Shown in pieces: positions 5,673-10,535 of a DNA stretch of 10,535 bases. Numbering within the stretch: the first letter of the stretch is position 1; each line of letters begins with the position of its first letter. Under the pieces are notes generated by a model. That model did not search any database and was not told the origin of the DNA. It saw only the letters and a list, made by a program, of their open reading frames with translations. Location of the stretch: NCBI GenBank assembly GCA_030145595.1, contig JAQYVG010000114.1, forward strand, positions 1-10,535, given 5' to 3'. A program made the position numbers and the translations under genes. The DNA is from Desulfobacterales bacterium. Lineage in GTDB: Bacteria; Desulfobacterota; Desulfobacteria; Desulfobacterales; UBA11574.

Positions 5673-5718
5673 TCATGTGTTGCATACGTTACATGCGTTA
5701 CATAAGTTACATGCGTTT
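5665..5718 (+). repeat. Six tandem 9-bp units (about CATRYGTTA) on the promoter and leader
   Basis: Six contiguous 9-bp units start at 5665, 5674, 5683, 5692, 5701 and 5710. Each begins CAT, has GT at positions 6-7 and T at position 8; examples are CATACGTTA and CATGCGTTA. The array starts in the -10 element and runs into the predicted 5' leader. Reading it as a peptide gives His-x-Leu repeats, but the only ATG overlaps the -10 and has no ribosome-binding site, so a regulatory role is more likely than coding. Confidence 0.7.
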
Positions 5719-5811
5719 CTTGGCATAACGCCTATTATCGGTCATATCAATTCTATGGTGGATTTTCCGTATTCTGGTTGATATGTGAAATCTGAAAGGA
5801 GAAATATTATC

Positions 5812-7266
5812 ATGCGGAAAAGAATCTCAACTATGGTTGCACTCATTATTGCTCTGTTTTTTCTGGGTGCCTGCGGAGGAAGCAATTTAGAAGTAAAACA
5901 AATCTCAATGTCGGAAAATCCGACCGAGCAAATTGAGCAAATTAACAGTCTGGATAACGACCTGAAAAATGCTCGCAACAATCAAATCGATGTTTTGTCT
6001 CCACAATGGTTTGCAAAAGCCGAAAAGTCTTTCAACAATGCAATAAAAGACCATAATCGTGGCGCAGCATTTTCGGATATTTTAAAAAATATCGCTCAAA
6101 GCAGGACGGAACTCAAACGTGCTGAAGATTTTGCCAAAGTTGCGAGTACATCTCTATCAAAAGTTATAAACGAACGAAAGCTTGCCCGTGCTTCAGGTGC
6201 CACTAAAATGGGAAAAGATTATGTTAAGGTGGAAGGACAGTTCCTTGACCTTATGAGATCGGTTGAAAATAACAAGCTCAAATCGGCCCGTAAAAAAGAG
6301 GCAAAAGTGATCAACTCTTTTCGTCAGCTTGAATTGAGAGCAATTAAAGAACAGGCTCTCGGCGAGGTACGGAAACTTCTTAAACAGGCGAAGAAGGAAA
6401 ACGCAAGAAAATTCGCTCCCGACTCGTATGCCCTGGCAACAAATAAGTTGGAAGCAACGGATGCATTTATTTCAAAACATCCTTACGAGAAAGAAAAAAT
6501 GCTTGAAAAGGCAAACGATGCGCTTTTTGAAGCCTGGCGCTGTATCAGGGTGACAAGACAAAGCAAAAAGGTTAAAACCATGAAGCCCGAACAGATAACG
6601 CTTTGGTATGAAAAAGCTTTATATCAAACTGCAGGAGCTCTGTCCGCTCCTGATATGCGCGACGAGCCTTTTGAAATTCAGGTTGAAAATATTTTAAGCT
6701 CAATTACTGCTTTGAAAAAAGATCGTAACTCCATGCAGGTGGAAATTGATGCTTTAAAAAATCAGACTGCCTTATTAGCAGACAGAACCAGGAAGGAGCA
6801 GTCTGCAAAAGAGCGTCTGGCTGCTGAAAAGAAATTTAATGAATTGTTCGGCGAGGTTCGGAATCTCTTTGATGCAAATGAGGCTGAAGTTAATAAGCAG
6901 GGAGACCAGCTTCTAATTAGATTAGGAGCAATTAAATTTCCTGTCGGCAAATATGTGATTATGCAGGAAAATTATGGACTTCTTAGTAAGGTTCAGCTGG
7001 CAATTCGCATATTCGGCGAGCCTGATGTCGTTATTGAGGGACATACGGACAGCACGGGGTCGGATGAGTTAAACCAACATTTATCCGAACAAAGAGCATA
7101 CGCAGTGGGACAATACCTGATAGCGAACCGAACCCTGCCGGCAGATAGAATCGAAGCTGTTGGATTCGGAGCGATTCGACCCCTGGCATCAAATAAAACT
7201 GCACAGGGAAGGGCTGTTAACCGGCGTATTGACATAATTATAAAACCCCAAAGCATGTCGATGTAG
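5812..7266 (+). CDS. OmpA-domain outer-membrane lipoprotein with helical/coiled-coil central region
   Basis: From the ATG at 5812 the product is 484 aa. A lipoprotein signal peptide ends in the lipobox LGAC, with lipidated Cys21 followed by Gly. Residues about 30-350 are mostly charged helices, with likely coiled coil at about 290-350, resembling DUF4398-type lipoproteins by eye. The C-terminal OmpA-like domain (about 365-478) carries EGHTDSTGS (409-417) and NRRIDI (470-475). D413 and R428, spaced 15 residues apart, match the Asp/Arg pair that binds diaminopimelate in peptidoglycan. It should tether the outer membrane to peptidoglycan. AAAGGAG at 5795-5801 supports this start over a GTG at 5785. 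It is a single-gene unit bounded by a promoter and a terminator. Confidence 0.88.
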   Translation: MRKRISTMVALIIALFFLGACGGSNLEVKQISMSENPTEQIEQINSLDNDLKNARNNQIDVLSPQWFAKAEKSFNNAIKDHNRGAAFSDILKNIAQSRTELKRAEDFAKVASTSLSKVINERKLARASGATKMGKDYVKVEGQFLDLMRSVENNKLKSARKKEAKVINSFRQLELRAIKEQALGEVRKLLKQAKKENARKFAPDSYALATNKLEATDAFISKHPYEKEKMLEKANDALFEAWRCIRVTRQSKKVKTMKPEQITLWYEKALYQTAGALSAPDMRDEPFEIQVENILSSITALKKDRNSMQVEIDALKNQTALLADRTRKEQSAKERLAAEKKFNELFGEVRNLFDANEAEVNKQGDQLLIRLGAIKFPVGKYVIMQENYGLLSKVQLAIRIFGEPDVVIEGHTDSTGSDELNQHLSEQRAYAVGQYLIANRTLPADRIEAVGFGAIRPLASNKTAQGRAVNRRIDIIIKPQSMSM

Positions 7267-7270
7267 AGAT

Positions 7271-7436
7271 ATTAAAGAGCGTTTTGCTCAATGACCGCTT
7301 CACTTGAGGAGCGCTTTCAGCCGTCGTAGCTAAAGCTACTATGGCGAAGTCGGCTCGTTTTAGGCATTATAGGTCCGCCGCGGACGCTCCTCAAGGCCGA
7401 AGGCCGCTCTTCAAAGCCCGAAGAGACGCTTTCATT
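7271..7436. repeat. Inverted cluster of the 16-bp repeat unit (copy 2)
   Basis: Minus-oriented units lie at 7298-7313, 7282-7297 and, in part, 7271-7281. Plus-oriented units lie at 7385-7404, 7405-7426 and, in part, from 7427; these are lengthened to 20-22 bp by insertions. CTTGAGGAGCG (7303-7313) and CGCTCCTCAAG (7385-7395) are perfect 11-bp inverted arms. The spacer holds smaller dyads, including GTAGCT-AA-AGCTAC and GGCCGAAGGCC at 7395-7405. It lies in the 3' untranslated part of the ompA-like transcript, ahead of the terminator. Confidence 0.7.
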
Positions 7437-7472
7437 ATGCCCTTTTACAGACAATCCGCTATAAATAATAAG

Positions 7473-7507
7473 AGCCCGGACCCTTCAGACTGTCCGGGCT
7501 TTTTTTA
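7473..7507 (+). terminator. Rho-independent terminator of the OmpA-lipoprotein gene
   Basis: AGCCCGGAC (7473-7481) and GTCCGGGCT (7492-7500) form a perfect 9-bp GC-rich stem with a 10-nt loop. Seven T residues follow directly on the plus strand (7500-7506). On the minus strand the hairpin is followed by CTTATTATTTATA, so it may also stop transcription coming from the slipin side. Confidence 0.9.
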
Positions 7508-7509
7508 TT

Positions 7510-7584
7510 GGAAAAGATTACCTTGAAGTAGAAACCCCCTGCCGAATTCCTGCGCCGGCTCCCGAAGAACACATTGAAGCATAT
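7510..7584 (+). pseudogene. Fragment resembling EpmA/GenX (EF-P lysyltransferase-like)
   Basis: In the frame starting at 7510, about 25 codons read GKD, then YLEVETPCRIPAPAPEEH, then IEAY. This resembles the motif-1 region near the N-terminus of EpmA/GenX/PoxA lysyl-tRNA-synthetase-like proteins, which lysylate elongation factor P (pattern FLEVETP...APAPE.HI.A). Beyond about 7584 the frame stays open for some codons but the resemblance stops. Upstream the frame runs into the terminator, with no start codon or ribosome-binding site. It looks like a relic left by deletion or rearrangement. The match is from memory of the family, so chance resemblance is possible. Confidence 0.45.
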
Positions 7585-7590
7585 AAACAA

Positions 7591-7618
7591 GATATGATAT
7601 CCCAAATTTCATCATATC
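7591..7618. repeat. AT-rich 8-bp-arm hairpin downstream of the slipin gene
   Basis: GATATGAT (7591-7598) and ATCATATC (7611-7618) are perfect arms around a 12-nt loop. It lies 13 nt after the slipin stop on the minus strand and is followed there by TTGTTTATA. It could act as a weak terminator or 3'-end structure. Confidence 0.4.
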
Positions 7619-7630
7619 AAATAAATAGAA

Positions 7631-8172
7631 TTATTTGTTCCTGGGTTTACCACCTTTATCCATAAAGTTGATGAACGACTTGAAAAAATCAATGGGGAAA
7701 GGAAAGACGATGGTGGTATTCTGCTCGGCGGACATCTCACGCATGGTCTGCAGATATCTAAGCTGCAGGGCCATGGGATGCTCACGGATAATCTCTGAGG
7801 CTTCCGCCAGCTTTGATGCCGCCTGTTGTTCACCTTCGGCATTAATTATTTTGGCACGCCGCTCCCGCTCAGCCTCGGCCTGCTTGGCCATGGAGCGCTG
7901 CATCTCTGTGGGCAAATCAATATGCTTAAGTTCCACGGTGGCAACTTTGATCCCCCAGGGGTCGGTCTGGGGATCAACATCCATTGCTACCAGGCGCATA
8001 CTGATCTTCACCATTTTATCGACAACCGGAATCAGTATAATTAGCCCCGGCCCTTTGGCCTTGATAACTCGTCCAAGCCTGAATACGACGCCACGTTCAT
8101 ACTCGTTAAAACCCGTAAGGCCGCGGACAAAAAAATGATAACCAGTACGGTGATGGTAATTGTAGCAAACAT
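7631..8172 (-). pseudogene. Slipin (SPFH/stomatin-like), frameshifted and internally deleted
   Basis: Slipins are membrane-anchored SPFH proteins that usually pair with NfeD proteases and form oligomeric membrane scaffolds. The start is the ATG at 8172, with AGGAG 6 nt upstream. It encodes a membrane anchor (TITVLVIIFLSAALRVL) and then loses frame at about 8107. Adding one A there restores NEYERGVVFRLGRVI and LIILIPVVDKMVKI. After VAMDVDPQ the protein jumps directly to TDPWGIKV (near 7966), skipping about 80 residues of SPFH core present in usual 250-260-aa slipins. The C-terminal part, with DLPTEMQRSMAKQAEAERER, is normal. Restored length would be about 180 aa. It lies 61 bp after nfeD, as in the known nfeD-slipin pairing. 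An assembly error is possible for either lesion. Confidence 0.8.
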
Positions 8173-8233
8173 GTCTTACTCCTGTTTTGAATTGGAAACT
8201 ACCAAGTATTTAAAATTCATTTTCGGATGGCCA

Positions 8234-9511
8234 TTATTCCACCGGTTCAACCTCTAAAACAAGGTTAACCACATCGACCACCCGTACTTTGGCGCCCTCG
8301 GGAATAGAAACTTTGGAAGTGGCATTCCACAGTTCGCCATGAACAAACACCTTGCCGTCAGGCATAATCTCTTTTTTTACGATGCCGATTTTCCCAACAA
8401 GGCCCGTTGCACCGGTCAGCGGTTTTGACAGCTGTGATTTATAAACCAAAGCAGCAACCGTTACGAAAAAGCCCGAAACCAAAACAATGGTGGGAATAAG
8501 AACCCCCAACGAAAGCTGCATTTCAGGATTACTGCGGTCAAACAACATCAGGGATCCGAGCAAAAGTGAGATAATACCTGCTATGCTGAGCAGCCCATAA
8601 CTTAAAATTTTCATCTCCATAATAAAAAAAATCAGCGCCAGGACGATCAAAAGAATCCCGGCGTAATTGACGGGAATCATCTGAAAAGCAAAAAACGCCA
8701 ATATCAATGCAATCCCGCCGATTACCCCCGGCAAAACAACCCCCGGGTGTGACAGTTCAAAGTAAAGCCCGGCCAGCCCGATCATCAACAGGATATAGGC
8801 AATATTTGGATCGCTGATAGTCTTTAAGATCTTGTTCCTGATAGTTTCTTTCAAGATCATCGTTTTGACATCATCAAGATCTAAAACCCCTTTGTCTTGG
8901 ACTTTTCGGCCGTTTATCTGTCGAATCAGGTCATCCAAATCTTTGGCAACAATATCAATAATATTCTCCTTTAGCGCTTCGGTTTCAGTCACGGACACGC
9001 TTTTGCGGACAGCCCTTTCAACCCACTGGGCGTTTCTGCCTCGTTTTCTGGCAATACTCTTGGCATGGGCAACCATATCGTTGGTAACCTTTTCAGACAT
9101 GGTCTTGTCGATCTCTTTACCACCGGCGCCGACAGGATGGGCAGCACCGATGTTCGTTCCAGGCGCCATGGCGGCAATATCGGCTGCCATGGTGATCATA
9201 ACACCTGCAGAAGCCGCCCTGGCCCCACCGGGTGCAACATAGATCACAACCGGCACTTGGCTCGCAAATATGGTCTTGACGATATCACGCATAGACTCGG
9301 CCAGACCTCCGGGTGTATCAAGTACGATGATAATGCAGGCAACATTATCATCGGAAGCCTTTTTTATCCCGCTTTTTAAAAAATCGGCGCTACCAGGACT
9401 TATAGCTCCTGAAAAATTGACGACATAGATCTCGCTTTCAGCTGCAATCGCGCTTTCCGAGAAGCAGAATAAAAACAAAGATAGAGTTAATAGAAAATAA
9501 CTGTATCTCAT
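8234..9511 (-). CDS. NfeD family membrane serine protease (long, NfeD1b-type)
   Basis: This 425-aa membrane protein has three parts. A signal peptide (about 1-24) leads into a ClpP/SppA-like protease domain (about 26-200). That domain contains LDTPGG (65-69 region), the nucleophile S101 in RAASAG, MAPGTNIGAAHPVG and the likely general base K141 (SEKVTND), 40 residues later as in the archaeal PH1510 protease. Four or five membrane spans follow between about 236 and 356. A C-terminal OB-fold-like NfeD domain (about 365-425) ends the protein. Family members cleave hydrophobic segments of slipin/stomatin, so the neighbouring slipin is its expected partner. It lies 54 bp after the UDG gene on the same strand. 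The ribosome-binding site (TAAGAAG) is weak. Confidence 0.92.
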   Translation of the reverse strand: MRYSYFLLTLSLFLFCFSESAIAAESEIYVVNFSGAISPGSADFLKSGIKKASDDNVACIIIVLDTPGGLAESMRDIVKTIFASQVPVVIYVAPGGARAASAGVMITMAADIAAMAPGTNIGAAHPVGAGGKEIDKTMSEKVTNDMVAHAKSIARKRGRNAQWVERAVRKSVSVTETEALKENIIDIVAKDLDDLIRQINGRKVQDKGVLDLDDVKTMILKETIRNKILKTISDPNIAYILLMIGLAGLYFELSHPGVVLPGVIGGIALILAFFAFQMIPVNYAGILLIVLALIFFIMEMKILSYGLLSIAGIISLLLGSLMLFDRSNPEMQLSLGVLIPTIVLVSGFFVTVAALVYKSQLSKPLTGATGLVGKIGIVKKEIMPDGKVFVHGELWNATSKVSIPEGAKVRVVDVVNLVLEVEPVE

Positions 9512-9565
9512 AACTTCTTAGTAATATAAACTTTATGTCTTGTTGTGCCACCAAGGCGTGACGGT

Positions 9566-10297
9566 TTATGCAGTATTAGGGCCGAGCGCTTGCATTAACT
9601 TCTTCATATCCTCCCACACATCTCTTTTTTTGGCGGGATTGCGCAAAAGGAAAGCCGGATGATAGGTGGGCAACAACCTGATCCCCCCGTATTGATGGAA
9701 CGACCCTCTGAGTTTTGAGATAGGTTTTTGGGTTTCAAGAAGTGTCTGAGCGGCGAAAGTCCCTAATGCGCATATCAAATCAGGCTTGATGGCCGCGATC
9801 TGGCGTTCTAAAAATGGTGCGCAAGCCTTGATCTCGTCCGGTTTGGGATTTCTGTTTCCCGGTGGACGGCACTTGATTATATTACAGATATACACCTGCT
9901 CGCGGGTATAATTAATGGCATGGATTATCTTGGTAAGCAACTGCCCTGCTGCGCCTACAAACGGCTCTCCCCTTTGATCCTCCTCATAGCCTGGCCCTTC
10001 GCCTACAAATACGAGTTTTGCGTGGGGATCACCTGAACCAAAGACAATATTTTTGCGGCTGCCGGAAAGCCGGCAGCGTCTGCAATCGCCAAGGTCATTG
10101 CGGATTACCTTCAGTGTCTCAGGAGCAGAGGTTATTTTATGTTCCCAGGTTTTGATTGTTTTCAGGCTGGTTTCAGAACAGTCAAAACCCCGGCATCCGG
10201 ATGCGGCCAGATGGTGCAGTGTGTTTTCGATCTTTGCGACTGTGGCGGCAAAATCTTCGATGCGTGCGTTATTACGATGTTGAGAGCGTAATGGCAT
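9566..10297 (-). CDS. Family 4 uracil-DNA glycosylase (Fe-S type)
   Basis: This 243-aa enzyme removes uracil from DNA to start base excision repair. Four cysteines fit the [4Fe-4S] cluster of family 4 UDGs: C72 and C75 (GDCRRCRLS), C143 (IKCRPPGNRNP) and C159 (ACAPFL), the last two spaced 16 residues as in characterised members. Motif A is GEGPGYEEDQRGEPFVG (99-115) and the other active-site motif is YHPAFLLR (212-219). The first 60 residues are an N-terminal extension of unknown role, containing GCRGFDCS. The ATG at 10297 lacks a clear Shine-Dalgarno sequence, and no alternative start looks better. It is the first gene of the UDG-nfeD-slipin run. A functional link to the membrane pair is not evident. 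Confidence 0.93.
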   Translation of the reverse strand: MPLRSQHRNNARIEDFAATVAKIENTLHHLAASGCRGFDCSETSLKTIKTWEHKITSAPETLKVIRNDLGDCRRCRLSGSRKNIVFGSGDPHAKLVFVGEGPGYEEDQRGEPFVGAAGQLLTKIIHAINYTREQVYICNIIKCRPPGNRNPKPDEIKACAPFLERQIAAIKPDLICALGTFAAQTLLETQKPISKLRGSFHQYGGIRLLPTYHPAFLLRNPAKKRDVWEDMKKLMQALGPNTA

Positions 10298-10313
10298 AGG
10301 ATTGTTTGTAATC

Positions 10314-10341
10314 GTTTTAAGTTTTAGGTTTTAAGTTTTAA
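10314..10341 (+). repeat. Heptad tandem repeat, four units (GTTTTAR)
   Basis: Units GTTTTAA, GTTTTAG, GTTTTAA and GTTTTAA are contiguous in 7-bp steps, directly upstream of the UDG gene. Confidence 0.8.
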
Positions 10342-10416
10342 GCGTCTGTTCAAACACCTAATATTAATTACCTAAATCCCAACCCGGATAAACCGGAAAT
10401 AACAAATCACAAGCAT

Positions 10417-10436
10417 CCCGCCAAAAAGACGGCGGG
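10417..10436. repeat. GC-rich 6-bp-arm hairpin
   Basis: CCCGCC (10417-10422) and GGCGGG (10431-10436) pair around AAAAAGAC. No T run follows on either strand. Heptad-type sequence lies on both sides, the same arrangement as at 4814-4918. Confidence 0.55.
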
Positions 10437-10440
10437 CAAG

Positions 10441-10496
10441 CAAATTTCAAATAAATTCCAAACTACAAGATCCAAATTCCAAGTACTAAAGAACTA
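10441..10496 (-). repeat. Degenerate heptad-periodic block, about eight units
   Basis: Read in 7-bp steps from 10441 the plus strand gives CAAATTT, CAAATAA, ATTCCAA, ACTACAA, GATCCAA, ATTCCAA, GTACTAA and AGAACTA. Units three to seven all end in YAA or CAA. On the minus strand this corresponds to TTGGAAT/TTRGTAC-like heptads. Confidence 0.6.
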
Positions 10497-10535
10497 AACT
10501 GTTTTAATTTTTCCGTATTGATGAAAATATCTTTT

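Larger units (their letters stand above)
10298..10535. other. Non-coding tail made largely of heptad-periodic sequence
   Basis: No gene was recognised upstream of the UDG gene to the window end. The stretch holds a plus-strand heptad block (10314-10341), two GTTATTT-like units on the minus strand (10397-10410), a GC-rich hairpin (10417-10436) and a further heptad-periodic block (10441-10496). No convincing promoter for the UDG gene was seen. Confidence 0.6.

Noticed and set aside
5668..5781. Leader peptide of 37 codons with His-x-Leu repeats read from the 9-bp array
   Set aside because: Its ATG lies within the predicted -10 hexamer, no Shine-Dalgarno sequence precedes it, and base changes between units do not favour silent positions.
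7341..7526. 61-codon plus-strand open frame after the ompA-like gene
   Set aside because: It spans the second 16-bp repeat cluster and the intrinsic terminator, and has no ribosome-binding site or protein-like motifs.
1..10535. Defence island, CRISPR array or secondary-metabolite system
   Set aside because: No cas, restriction, toxin-antitoxin, reverse transcriptase or biosynthetic gene is visible. The tandem repeats lack the uniform repeat and unique spacer pattern of CRISPR.

Overview
The window looks like a chromosomal segment of a sulfate-reducing-type Desulfobacterota (deltaproteobacterium, probably Desulfobacterales). This is inferred from the xerC-hslV-hslU-argB-argD gene order, the protein sequences, the moderate GC content and the repeat-rich intergenic DNA. 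No database search was possible. Almost all genes are housekeeping genes. I found no defence system, prophage, transposase, CRISPR array, tRNA or rRNA.

Layout. (1) Positions 1-4818, minus strand: a run reading HAD-family phosphatase -> xerC -> hslV -> hslU -> argB -> argD (5' end only). Two ATGA overlaps (HAD/xerC and argB/argD) and a 7-nt gap (xerC/hslV) mark coupled pairs. The hslV-hslU and hslU-argB gaps are about 200-240 bp and filled with repeats. (2) Positions 4819-5811: a small Rho-N-domain protein on the minus strand, flanked by a repeat cluster downstream and a leader hairpin upstream. A divergent intergenic region follows, with a sigma70-like promoter and six tandem 9-bp units ahead of the next gene. 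(3) Positions 5812-7506, plus strand: an OmpA-domain lipoprotein ending in a repeat cluster and a strong intrinsic terminator. (4) Positions 7510-7584: a short relic resembling an EpmA/GenX lysyl-tRNA-synthetase-like gene. (5) Positions 7631-10297, minus strand: family 4 uracil-DNA glycosylase -> NfeD membrane protease -> slipin. The slipin is broken by a 1-nt frameshift and an in-frame internal loss of about 80 codons.

Working together: HslV and HslU form one ATP-dependent protease. XerC is a chromosome-dimer-type tyrosine recombinase commonly encoded beside it. ArgB and ArgD are consecutive steps of arginine synthesis. NfeD and slipin normally act as a membrane-protease/scaffold pair, but the slipin here appears damaged.

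The unusual part is the intergenic DNA. Four kinds of short repeat are visible: 7-bp periodic blocks next to palindromes, inverted clusters of a 16-bp unit, a 9-bp tandem array on a promoter, and a MITE-like inverted-repeat element of about 200 bp inside the hslVU gene pair.
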